Source: Culicoidibacter larvae (GTDB lineage: Bacteria; Bacillota_I; Bacilli_A; Culicoidibacterales; Culicoidibacteraceae). From it: 64,000 nt of DNA. Shown here in pieces: positions 44,900 to 53,244 of the stretch. The position numbers and the translations under genes were made by a program. Under the pieces are notes generated by a model that was not told where the DNA came from, made no database searches, and saw nothing but the letters and a program-made list of their open reading frames with translations. How positions within the stretch are numbered: position 1 is the stretch's first letter; each line of letters begins with the position of its first letter. The stretch covers positions 158,743-222,742 of the forward strand of contig NZ_VBWP01000004.1 in NCBI RefSeq assembly GCF_005771635.1, read 5' to 3'.

Positions 44900-45642
44900 G
44901 CCTCCATCTCCTTTGTAACGGTAAGGTAATAATTTTGAATACGATTAGCAATTTCAATATAAGCATCTTCAATACCGCCTAAATCACGACGGAAACGATC
45001 TTTATCTAACTTTTCATGGGTATTAGCATCCCATAAGCGGCATGTATCCGGACTAATTTCATCAGCCAATACAATTGCTCCCGTCAAGGTCATACCAAAC
45101 TCAATTTTAAAATCAACTAAGGTAATATCCATGGCAGCAAACATTTGCTTAAGTTGCTGATTAATGATATCGGTCATCTGATAAATAGTTGCCAGTTGTT
45201 CATAGCTCGCTAAATGCAATGCCACAGCGTGGTGGTCGTTGATTAACGGATCACCAAAATCATCATTTTTATAACAAATTTCATAAATCGGGCTTTCTGC
45301 CACTGTTCCTTCAGCTATGCCTAGGCGAACTGACATCGAACCTGCAATAACATTACGAACAATTACTTCCAAAGCAAAAATTTCAACTTTTTTACATAGA
45401 AGTTCACGTTCGTTCAGTTGCTTAACAAAATGAGTCGCAACTCCGCGCTGCTCCAAAATAGTAAATAACTGCGCTGTCATCTTAGCGTTTAGTATTCCCT
45501 TATTATGAATCGTGCCCTTCTTTACCCCATTACCGGCAGTAGCATCATCCTTGTAATGAATAATTACTAAATCAGGATTATTAGTTGCATAAACTTGTTT
45601 AGCCTTACCTTCATAAAGCATTTGCATTTTATTAACTCGCAT
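44896..45642 (-). CDS. purC: SAICAR synthetase
   Basis: The 248-residue enzyme joins carboxyaminoimidazole ribotide with aspartate. It begins with the usual LYEGKAKQVYAT loop and has EFGMTLTGAIVLADEISPDTCR for the metal/substrate site. The longer open frame extends to 45711, but GGAGGAAAA is spaced for the ATG at 45642. It is 16 bases after purL. Confidence 0.97.
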   Translation of the reverse strand: MRVNKMQMLYEGKAKQVYATNNPDLVIIHYKDDATAGNGVKKGTIHNKGILNAKMTAQLFTILEQRGVATHFVKQLNERELLCKKVEIFALEVIVRNVIAGSMSVRLGIAEGTVAESPIYEICYKNDDFGDPLINDHHAVALHLASYEQLATIYQMTDIINQQLKQMFAAMDITLVDFKIEFGMTLTGAIVLADEISPDTCRLWDANTHEKLDKDRFRRDLGGIEDAYIEIANRIQNYYLTVTKEMEA

Positions 45643-45658
45643 GACTTTTCCTCCATTT

Positions 45659-48600
45659 TTATAAAAAGTACTGGACACCATTAGTGAAAATAGACTGTTC
45701 TTTCTCACCACTGATATTTTTCATTAATCCTGATTCATAACGCTCGCTATGGCCCATCTTACCGAAGATTTTGCCATCCGGACTAATAAGCCCTTCAATA
45801 GCTAACATCGATCCATTAGGATTATATTCTGGATCCATAGTTGCATTTCCGGCTAAATCAACATATTGAGTTGCAATCTGACCTTGAGCAATCAATTTTT
45901 CAAGCACATCATCATTAGCAACAAAACGCCCCTCACCATGAGAAACAGCAATATTGTGAACACTGCCGGGTTCTAATGTCTGCAACCACGGCGAATTATT
46001 AGAGATAATTTTAGTCTGAACCATCTGCGAAATATGTCGATTTACTGTATTTCTAAATAATGTTGGACTCTGCTCATTGACAAAACCTAATTCAGCATTT
46101 GGCAATAATCCGGACTTCACTAACGCTTGGAAGCCATTGCAAATACCTAAAATCAAACCATCGCGCTCAAGAAACTTGTTCACTGCCTCACGAACTGCCT
46201 CATTAAGCAATATATTAACAATAAACTTAGCACTGCCATCAGGCTCATCGCCAGCCGAAAAACCACCGCTCAGCAATAAAATCTGCGACTGTTCAAGTTC
46301 ACTAACCATAGTTTTAATTGATGTATCAATCATTTCCGGGGTTAAATTAGTAAATGGAACAATACTGGTCTTCGCTCCGGCGACATTAAACGCCCTCGCA
46401 CCATCATACTCACAGTTCGTACCCGGGAAAACCGGCAAGTAAACTCGCGGTTTTCCCATATTTGTTTTTGCCTTAAACTGAATATTCTTCTCAGCATAAG
46501 GAATAGCTTCTAAAACAGTATTCTCAACTTTCAAAGTCTGCGGATATACTTCATTCAGCGGCGCACAATAACGTTGATACAAATGTTCAATTCTGATTAC
46601 TTCATCAGCAAAAACAAAATTTTCAGCAATCGTACTGCCAATTAACTGCAAATCCCGATGCTTCAAAGCCTCTTTACTTTCAAGTACGAAGCCGCCAAAG
46701 TCAACAGCAAATAACTGTTCTTTAGTAATATCTTTTAAATGAACACCTATATTATTTCCAAAACTCATTTCTGCTAGCGCATGTGCTACACCGCCACAGC
46801 CAACTGCTGAACATGCCAATAATTGTTTCTGCTGATGAGCTCGTTCTATATATTCAAAATGTGCTTTCAATTGCGAATAATCCGGCATGTCATGAGCTAA
46901 ACGATTATGTGGTAGCCAATAGACATATGAGCCAACTGATTTGAACTCTGGTGAACAAACTTGTTCGGTATTTGAAGTCGTCACCGCAAATGAGATGAGC
47001 GTTGGTGGCACATCAATATCTTGATAGCTGCCACTCATACTATCCTTACCGCCAATTGCCGGCAAGCCAAACTGCATTTGAGCATCTAATGCTCCAAGCA
47101 GTGCCGCAAACGGCTTACCCCAACGAACAGCTTCATTGCCTAAACGCTCAAAATATTCCTGAAACGAAAACCGTGTTTGCTGCCAACTTCCACCGGTAGC
47201 CACTAGTTTTGCTACTGAATCAATCACTGCATAACTGGCACCATGAAATGGCGACCAGCTGCTTATCTGCGGATCAAAACCATAAGCCAAACAACTTACC
47301 GTAGTAGTCACACCATTTAAAACCGGCAATTTCTGCACCGAACTTTGTGTTGGTGTACGCTGCAACTGACCACCATATGGCATAAACACTGTGCTGCGGC
47401 CAATACTGGCATCAAACTGGCTCACCATACCTTTTTGTGAAGCCATATTAATATCCGCTAACTGCATATCCCAAAGCGATGATAAGCTTTCTTTTTGATC
47501 AATGACTTTCGCAAAAGGACCTTGGTCCTGCGGAGATTCAACTTTCACCTTAGCAAACTGAGCTGCACCATTGGTATCAAGAAAAGCACGCGATAAAGAT
47601 ACAATCTTTTTTCCCTGCCAAAGCATCGTCAAATAATTATCATCCGTCACTATCGCAGCTTTCGTCACTTCAATATTCTCTAACCTGGCAAGCGCTTCAA
47701 ACTGCTTCTGGTCTTTTGCCGCAACGACGACTGCCATTCGTTCCTGCGACTCTGAAAGTGCCAATTCAGTACCGTTCAGTCCGGCATATTTTACCGGCAA
47801 ACTATCTAAATTGATTTCTAAACCGTCAGCAAGTTCGCCAATCGCTACACTTACACCACCAGCACCAAAATCATTGCACTTCTTAATTAATAGTGACACC
47901 GATTCACTACGGAAAAAGCGTTGTAGCTTCCGTTCCTCGGGCGCATTCCCTTTCTGCACCTCGCTACCGCTCGTTGCCACACTTGCTTCATCATGCGCTT
48001 TCGATGAACCAGTTGCTCCGCCAATACCATCGCGACCGGTCCGGCCGCCAATAACTAGAACAATATCTCCGGCAACAGGCTGCTCACGACGCACATGTGC
48101 TTTTGGAACAGCACCAACAACGGCACCAACTTCCATATGTTTGGCACGATATCCTTCATCATATATTTCTTTTACATATGTTGTTGCCAAACCAATTTGA
48201 TTGCCATATGAACTATACCCGGCAGTTGCTCCTTTACTGATAAGTCTTTGTGGCAATTTTCCGTTCATAGTATCAGCAACAGATTCACGAATATCTGCTG
48301 AACCGGTAATACGCATCGCTTGATAAACATATGAACGCCCGGAAAGCGGATCACGGATTGCCCCGCCAATACATGTCGAAGCACCGCCAAACGGTTCAAT
48401 TTCAGTAGGATGATTATGGGTTTCATTTTTAAACATTAAAAGCCATGGCTCTTTAACACCCGCAACATCTACGGTAATTTCTACACTGCAGGCATTTATT
48501 TCATCGCTCACCTCAAGATCATTAAGGGCACCGCTAAAGCGTTGATATTTCCCAAATACCGTTGCCATATCCATTAAGGTTATTGCTGATTCAACTTTGC

Positions 48601-49375
48601 CCAATTGGGTACGCAGATCAAGATATTGATCAAAAACACGCTGAAGCTCACCATTAAATGCCGATTCACTAAAATCAATATCGGTCAAGATTGTTTCAAA
48701 AGTAGTATGTCGGCAATGATCCGACCAGTAGGTATCAAGTACTCGTATTTCCGTTTCAGTTGGATTACGCTGCTCAGTCTTTATAAAATATTCCTGAATA
48801 TGTTGAATATCCGCAAGCGTCATCGCCAAATTCATTTCTGCAAGCAATGCTTCCAAATCAGCACGAGTCATTTCCATAAATCCATTAATATTCATAACTG
48901 GTTTAATGCTCACCTTATCATCAAACACTAATGGTGCCAGCATATCTTTCAATCGTGACTCTACCGGATTCAAACAATATTGTTGAATCCGTGTCATATC
49001 TACAGCTGTAATCTGTTGGTCAAAGATATACAATACCCCACTCAATATAATTACATCATCAGCATCACCTAATAATGAAACCGCCATTCTGGCTGAATCG
49101 GCTCGCTGATCAAATTGCCCTGGCAATGGTTCAATGCAAAAATAATTTTGGCCTTCAAGTTTAACATCTTCCAAAACAACATCAGTAGCTGCTTCAGAAA
49201 ACACAGTTTTAATTGCTTGATTCAACAATCGTGCTTCAATATGAAACACATCATAAATCTGAATAATTCGTAATGATGCAATATTTAGCTCAAGATTTTG
49301 ATTTAATTCATCCATTAATGCATGGCTTGCCGTAGCAAACATTGGTTTCTTCTCAACAAATATTCTGGTATTCAT
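45659..49375 (-). CDS. purL: Phosphoribosylformylglycinamidine synthase, single-chain
   Basis: The 1238-residue enzyme converts FGAR to FGAM with ATP and glutamine. The N-terminal PurS-like part, two AIRS-type ATP halves (GGRTGRDGIGGATGSS and AIGGKDSMSGS) and a C-terminal class I glutaminase (CNGFQALVKSGLLP with the nucleophile Cys, and SHGEGRF) are fused in one chain. Bacillus uses separate purS, purQ and purL, so the fused form is a lineage marker. The first in-frame start (49384) is a TTG; AAAGGA is spaced for the ATG at 49375. Confidence 0.97.
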   Translation of the reverse strand: MNTRIFVEKKPMFATASHALMDELNQNLELNIASLRIIQIYDVFHIEARLLNQAIKTVFSEAATDVVLEDVKLEGQNYFCIEPLPGQFDQRADSARMAVSLLGDADDVIILSGVLYIFDQQITAVDMTRIQQYCLNPVESRLKDMLAPLVFDDKVSIKPVMNINGFMEMTRADLEALLAEMNLAMTLADIQHIQEYFIKTEQRNPTETEIRVLDTYWSDHCRHTTFETILTDIDFSESAFNGELQRVFDQYLDLRTQLGKVESAITLMDMATVFGKYQRFSGALNDLEVSDEINACSVEITVDVAGVKEPWLLMFKNETHNHPTEIEPFGGASTCIGGAIRDPLSGRSYVYQAMRITGSADIRESVADTMNGKLPQRLISKGATAGYSSYGNQIGLATTYVKEIYDEGYRAKHMEVGAVVGAVPKAHVRREQPVAGDIVLVIGGRTGRDGIGGATGSSKAHDEASVATSGSEVQKGNAPEERKLQRFFRSESVSLLIKKCNDFGAGGVSVAIGELADGLEINLDSLPVKYAGLNGTELALSESQERMAVVVAAKDQKQFEALARLENIEVTKAAIVTDDNYLTMLWQGKKIVSLSRAFLDTNGAAQFAKVKVESPQDQGPFAKVIDQKESLSSLWDMQLADINMASQKGMVSQFDASIGRSTVFMPYGGQLQRTPTQSSVQKLPVLNGVTTTVSCLAYGFDPQISSWSPFHGASYAVIDSVAKLVATGGSWQQTRFSFQEYFERLGNEAVRWGKPFAALLGALDAQMQFGLPAIGGKDSMSGSYQDIDVPPTLISFAVTTSNTEQVCSPEFKSVGSYVYWLPHNRLAHDMPDYSQLKAHFEYIERAHQQKQLLACSAVGCGGVAHALAEMSFGNNIGVHLKDITKEQLFAVDFGGFVLESKEALKHRDLQLIGSTIAENFVFADEVIRIEHLYQRYCAPLNEVYPQTLKVENTVLEAIPYAEKNIQFKAKTNMGKPRVYLPVFPGTNCEYDGARAFNVAGAKTSIVPFTNLTPEMIDTSIKTMVSELEQSQILLLSGGFSAGDEPDGSAKFIVNILLNEAVREAVNKFLERDGLILGICNGFQALVKSGLLPNAELGFVNEQSPTLFRNTVNRHISQMVQTKIISNNSPWLQTLEPGSVHNIAVSHGEGRFVANDDVLEKLIAQGQIATQYVDLAGNATMDPEYNPNGSMLAIEGLISPDGKIFGKMGHSERYESGLMKNISGEKEQSIFTNGVQYFL

Positions 49376-49391
49376 TCTCAACATCCTTTAT

Positions 49392-49428
49392 AAAAAAATC
49401 ACAGCCGCTTATTAAACGTGGCTGTGAT
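49392..49428 (-). terminator. Riboswitch-controlled terminator of purL
   Basis: On the - strand, ATCACAGCC / GGCTGTGAT form a nine-base stem followed by seven T, 17 bases before the purL start. It is the expression platform of the aptamer upstream. Confidence 0.88.
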
Positions 49429-49457
49429 AAAAAACATCATCAAAAAATCATGATTTT

Positions 49458-49524
49458 TATGTAGCCTGTTTATTTACGGTTAACAGCTAGAAACTATTGG
49501 CCCATATCGCCAATGATATACATA
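49458..49524 (-). promoter_or_regulatory. Guanine riboswitch aptamer, purL leader
   Basis: On the - strand, P1 is TATGTA / TACATA, P2 is ATTGGC / GCCAAT with the loop GATATGG, J2/3 is TTTCTA and P3 is CTGTT / AACAG with loop CCGTAAA. The base before the 3' P1 strand is C (position 74 of the xpt aptamer), which specifies guanine or hypoxanthine rather than adenine. It starts only eight bases after purK, with no visible promoter in between. Confidence 0.93.
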
Positions 49525-49532
49525 TATTCTAT

Positions 49533-50657
49533 TTAATTAATATCAATAACTGATTGCAGGAAATGCTCTACTTCAACATTATCATAATCTATAAAAGTAA
49601 CATGCCCCATTTTACGATTCGTTCTTATAGCTTTTTTACCATATAAATGAACATGTGCTTGCTTAGAAAGCCTCGGCAAATATTCCATAAACTTCACCAT
49701 ATGCTGACCGAGTAAATTAATCATCACCGTCGGTGCAACAAGAGTTGTTGCGCCGAGCGGCAACCGGAGTGCAGCGCGAATATGTTGCTCAAACTGCGAA
49801 GTCTGGCATCCTTCAATAGTATAGTGCCCTGAATTATGTGGTCGCGGTGCTAATTCATTAACTAATAACTCATCATCGCTAACAAAAAATTCAATTGCTA
49901 GTGGTCCTACAGTTGCAAACGCTTCAACCAATTGCGCGGCAATCTCTTCCATCTGCGCAATAAGTTTCACATCTAGCGAATCTGAATCAGCCCATGATTG
50001 CGATAAAATATTATTGTAATGGATATTTTTTGCTGGCGGGAAAAAGCTTACCTCACCATTACTATCACGAACAACAATCATTGAGTACTCATCTCTAAAT
50101 GTTACAAACTTTTCTAAAACACATTGGTGTTTTAGCAACTTTTCAGCCAAGATAATATCATCCGCACTCTTTATTACTTGCTGCCCTTTTCCATCATATC
50201 CGCCATTACAGGTTTTTAAGACTGCTGGCATGCCAATGTTATCAAGTGCAAGCAGTAACTCTGCGCTGGTATTAACTGCTTGGTATTCTGCCACCTTAGC
50301 CACACTATTTTGCTCAATAAATTGTTTTTCGGCTAAACGATTTTGCGTATTGGTAAGTACCTCTGTTCCTTGTGGCAAACAATATCCTTCGCCAACCAAA
50401 ACTTCTAAGGTTGCAACATCAATATTTTCAAATTCATATAATAGCACATCAGTTTGCTTAGCAAAGTCTCGAAGCAAATCCAAATCATCAAAACTCCCTA
50501 TAACAAAACCATCAGCAAATGTAAAAGCCGGAGCGTCTTCATCTTGATCATAAATCTTTACTAAATATCCCATTGTCTTTGCTGCCGTCGTTAACATTTG
50601 TGCTAACTGACCACCACCAATTATGCCAATCACACTACCAGGTAAAATCACTTCCAT
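49533..50657 (-). CDS. purK: N5-carboxyaminoimidazole ribonucleotide synthase
   Basis: The 374-residue ATP-grasp enzyme carboxylates AIR with bicarbonate. Motifs are IGIIGGGQLAQML (about residues 9-21), the ATP loop KTCNGGYDGKGQ (about 150-161) and the end NELAPRPHNSGHYTIEGC (about 265-282). AGGAGG is spaced for the ATG. It follows purE after nine bases and precedes the second guanine riboswitch. Confidence 0.97.
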   Translation of the reverse strand: MEVILPGSVIGIIGGGQLAQMLTTAAKTMGYLVKIYDQDEDAPAFTFADGFVIGSFDDLDLLRDFAKQTDVLLYEFENIDVATLEVLVGEGYCLPQGTEVLTNTQNRLAEKQFIEQNSVAKVAEYQAVNTSAELLLALDNIGMPAVLKTCNGGYDGKGQQVIKSADDIILAEKLLKHQCVLEKFVTFRDEYSMIVVRDSNGEVSFFPPAKNIHYNNILSQSWADSDSLDVKLIAQMEEIAAQLVEAFATVGPLAIEFFVSDDELLVNELAPRPHNSGHYTIEGCQTSQFEQHIRAALRLPLGATTLVAPTVMINLLGQHMVKFMEYLPRLSKQAHVHLYGKKAIRTNRKMGHVTFIDYDNVEVEHFLQSVIDIN

Positions 50658-50666
50658 TTTTGCCTC

Positions 50667-51158
50667 CTAAACCGATTTAATTACGCTATCTTCCAGCACA
50701 TCCCGAGCTGTCGCATCCGCCTTCGCCGATAATCGTCTGTTTAATTCTTCATCTTCAAGTGCCAGAATTCGTGCAGCAAGCAGTGCAGCATTTTTTGCAC
50801 CGGCTTGACCTATAGCCATCGTTGCAACCGGAACCCCGGCTGGCATTTGCACAATTGAAAGTAATGAGTCGAGCCCATTTAACGCTCGCGATTGCACTGG
50901 TACACCAATAACCGGAATTGTTGTCATTGATGCAATCATCCCCGGTAGATGTGCGGCACCACCGGCACCGGCAATAATAACTGCAATATTATTATTTTTT
51001 GCTGTCTTTGCATACTCAATCATGTATTCTGGTGTTCTATGAGCTGACACAATTTTCATTTCATACTCAATTGCAAATTCTTGAAAAATCGCCTCAACAA
51101 CTTCCATAGTTGCTAGGTCAGACTGGCTGCCCATGACAACACTTACTAGTTTACGCAT
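50667..51158 (-). CDS. purE: N5-carboxyaminoimidazole ribonucleotide mutase
   Basis: The 163-residue class I PurE isomerises N5-CAIR to CAIR. Key motifs are [12 protein letters not shown] (about residues 7-18), SAHRTPEYM (about 39-47) and [10 protein letters not shown] (about 66-75). TTAGGAGG is at the start. It is the first gene of the purine run and lies behind a long riboswitch leader. Confidence 0.97.
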   Translation of the reverse strand: MRKLVSVVMGSQSDLATMEVVEAIFQEFAIEYEMKIVSAHRTPEYMIEYAKTAKNNNIAVIIAGAGGAAHLPGMIASMTTIPVIGVPVQSRALNGLDSLLSIVQMPAGVPVATMAIGQAGAKNAALLAARILALEDEELNRRLSAKADATARDVLEDSVIKSV

Positions 51159-51181
51159 TAGTATTACCTCCTAAAAACAAC

Positions 51182-51225
51182 AAAAAACGCCATTCGATGA
51201 AGGCGCACAGCCCCGTTGAATAGCG
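51182..51225 (-). terminator. Terminator in the purE leader, near the start
   Basis: On the - strand, CGCTATTC / GAATGGCG pair (with one G-U pair) around a 22-base loop, followed by TTTTTT. It is 24 bases before purE and is the nearer of two terminator-like hairpins in the leader. Confidence 0.75.
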
Positions 51226-51271
51226 TAGTTTATAAATATTCAGTTTTGCATATTGCTTCAGTTTTACGAAC

Positions 51272-51340
51272 AAAATAAAAAACTCCTTTTATTGATGGCA
51301 CAAATACCCAAAACAGCTCTTTTACAAAAGCTTGGAGTTT
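51272..51340 (-). terminator. Second terminator-like hairpin in the purE leader
   Basis: On the - strand, AAACTCC (51334-51340) and GGAGTTT (51280-51286) can close a long stem with an inner CTTTTGTAAAAG helix. GGAGTTTTTTATTTT supplies the T tract. It lies right after the aptamer, so it may be the true riboswitch terminator. Which of the two is used is unclear. Confidence 0.5.
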
Positions 51341-51348
51341 AATTATGC

Positions 51349-51415
51349 GCCATAGCCAATCAATTTACGGTAGATAGGTAGAAACGTGCAGACCTTATTA
51401 CTGCACTTATACGAC
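51349..51415 (-). promoter_or_regulatory. Guanine riboswitch aptamer, purE leader
   Basis: On the - strand, P1 is GTCGTA / TATGGC, P2 is TGCAG / CTGCA with a nine-base loop containing ATAAGG, J2/3 is TTTCTA and P3 carries the loop ACCGTAAAT. The base before the 3' P1 strand is C, so guanine or hypoxanthine is the likely ligand. Ligand binding would reduce purine synthesis. Confidence 0.93.
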
Positions 51416-51449
51416 TCATTTTCTAATATTTAATTCTGTTTACGCCTAT

Positions 51450-51478
51450 AATATAGCATAAGCAAGGGGCTAATACAA
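51450..51478 (-). promoter_or_regulatory. Promoter of the purE leader
   Basis: On the - strand, TTGTAT (51473-51478) and TATATT (51450-51455) are separated by 17 bases; transcription would start about 25 bases before the aptamer. Confidence 0.6.
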
Positions 51479-51483
51479 GCCCC
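51466..51483 (-). terminator. Terminator-like hairpin after hisS
   Basis: On the - strand, GGGGCT / AGCCCC with a six-base loop follows the hisS stop after a few bases. The T tail is weak (TTGCTTATG), and the hairpin overlaps the -35 box of the purE promoter. Confidence 0.5.
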
Positions 51484-51487
51484 TGTT

Positions 51488-52768
51488 TTAAATTTCTTCA
51501 GTGCGTTCGTAAATATATGAAGCTATCTCATCGCTTGCAACCGCTTCCTGACTGCGGTTACGTAAATCCTTCACTTCGAACTTACCGCTGCTTAATTCAG
51601 ACTCACCAATTATTACCGCAAACTTCGCATTTGCACGCTCAGCCGCTTTAAATTGCGTCTTTAACCCGCGCGACTGATAATCCATATCTGCCTGTAAATT
51701 ATTCTCACGCAACTGTTGAAGCAAAGTAACTGCAGCAATATTTGCACTGCTATCCATAGGCATAACAAAAACATCTAAAGTATCCTTCAACGGAATAACA
51801 ACATTTTCACTTTCCAGCGATAAAATTAATCGCTCTAAGCCCATTCCGAAACCAATACCACTTGTTTGTGGTCCTCCAAGCATCTCCGTTAATCCATCAT
51901 AACGACCACCACCAGCAAGTGATACATTTAGTCCTTTCTCACTTGTGCTGTTCAAAACAATTTCAAAAACGGTATGTTGATAGTAATCCAATCCGCGCAC
52001 CAGACGATCATCAAGTGTATAAGGAACTTCTAAAGCATCTAAATAGGCGCAGACCTGCTCAAAATACTGCTTAGATGCTTCATCATAATAATCGGCAATA
52101 CTTGGTGCCGTATTCATGCTAGGATGCGTATGGTCAGCTTTACAATCTAAAATACGTAATGGATTCTTATCAAAACGCACTTGGCAATCCGCACATAATT
52201 CTGATAATACCGGACGGAAATGATCTTGCAATGCCTGACGGTATGCTAAACGTGAAGCAGTATTACCAATTGAGTTCAACAATATCTCAATATTGCGTAA
52301 CCCGAATTGTTGATAGATTTGATAGGCAAAACTAATTACTTCAGCATCTAACGCCGGATTAGCAGCACCTAATGCTTCAACCCCAAACTGGTGATGCTGA
52401 CGAAAACGCCCAGCCTTCGCACGCTCATAGCGGAAATTAGGCATAATATAATATAATTTTTGTAAGTCTGGTTGTCCAAATAATTTATTCTCAATATAAG
52501 AACGAATAACCGGTGCAGTTCCCTCAGCTCGCAATGCTATATGGCGATCACCTTTATCATAGAAATCATACATTTCTTTAGAAACGATATCTGTTGTATC
52601 ACCAACACCACGCTCAAATAAATCATAAGATTCAAACATTGGCGTGCGTATCTCATGATAATTATAATACTTCGCTGCATTTCTTAAAGTTGATTCGACA
52701 TACTGCCAGATACGAGTTGCCTCAGGAAGAAAATCCTGGGTTCCCCGTGGTTTTTGAATAATACTCAT
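51488..52768 (-). CDS. hisS: Histidyl-tRNA synthetase
   Basis: The 426-residue class II synthetase charges tRNA-His. It has motif 1 QKPRGTQDFLP at the N-terminus, motif 2 FRYERAKAGRFRQHHQFGVE (about residues 112-131), the HisA box GLDYYQHTVFEI (about 254-265) and motif 3 AGGGRYDGL (about 275-283). A C-terminal anticodon domain follows. AAGGAGG precedes the ATG. It is the last gene of the relA-dtd-hisS run; aspS lies about 13 kb further on, behind the purine genes. Confidence 0.97.
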   Translation of the reverse strand: MSIIQKPRGTQDFLPEATRIWQYVESTLRNAAKYYNYHEIRTPMFESYDLFERGVGDTTDIVSKEMYDFYDKGDRHIALRAEGTAPVIRSYIENKLFGQPDLQKLYYIMPNFRYERAKAGRFRQHHQFGVEALGAANPALDAEVISFAYQIYQQFGLRNIEILLNSIGNTASRLAYRQALQDHFRPVLSELCADCQVRFDKNPLRILDCKADHTHPSMNTAPSIADYYDEASKQYFEQVCAYLDALEVPYTLDDRLVRGLDYYQHTVFEIVLNSTSEKGLNVSLAGGGRYDGLTEMLGGPQTSGIGFGMGLERLILSLESENVVIPLKDTLDVFVMPMDSSANIAAVTLLQQLRENNLQADMDYQSRGLKTQFKAAERANAKFAVIIGESELSSGKFEVKDLRNRSQEAVASDEIASYIYERTEEI

Positions 52769-52779
52769 ATTTGTCCTCC

Positions 52780-53226
52780 TTATAATTGTTCTGAATCTAA
52801 AATAATAGTTACCGGTCCATCATTAATCAAGTCAATTGCCATCTCGGCACCAAAAATACCGGTTGCAACAGGTATCTCATGATTAACCAAAACTGCATTC
52901 AAATGTTCATACAATGGCTTGGCAATATCAGGATGAGCAGCCTTTGTAAATGAAGGTCGGTTTCCTTTTTTGCAATCACCATACAAAGTAAATTGCGATA
53001 TCGAGAGAATCTTGCCACTAATCTGATGAATATTTAAATTCATCTTACCATCGCCATCATCAAAAACACGTAATCCAGCGATCTTATTAGCCACTTTCTC
53101 TACAACATCAAAAGTATCTGTTTCCGTTATGCCGACCAACAGCACAAAACCATTATCAATTTCACCATGTATTTGGTTATCAATAGTTACCGAAGCACAC
53201 TTAACCCGTTGAATAACAACCCGCAT
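52780..53226 (-). CDS. dtd: D-aminoacyl-tRNA deacylase
   Basis: The 148-residue proofreading enzyme removes D-amino acids from tRNA. Both signature motifs are present: SQFTLYGDCKKGNRPSF (about residues 78-94) and the Gly-cisPro loop LINDGPVTI (about 133-141). The start is the canonical MRVVIQRVKCASVTI. It lies between relA and hisS, as in Bacillus. Confidence 0.96.
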   Translation of the reverse strand: MRVVIQRVKCASVTIDNQIHGEIDNGFVLLVGITETDTFDVVEKVANKIAGLRVFDDGDGKMNLNIHQISGKILSISQFTLYGDCKKGNRPSFTKAAHPDIAKPLYEHLNAVLVNHEIPVATGIFGAEMAIDLINDGPVTIILDSEQL

Positions 53227-53244
53227 TACTTACCGCCATCCTCT

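Noticed and set aside
45659..49375. Several + strand open frames of 65-129 residues inside purL
   Set aside because: They are antisense shadows of the single-chain purL, which has all expected motifs.
49458..49524. Adenine riboswitch
   Set aside because: The base before the 3' P1 strand is C, not U, so guanine or hypoxanthine is expected.
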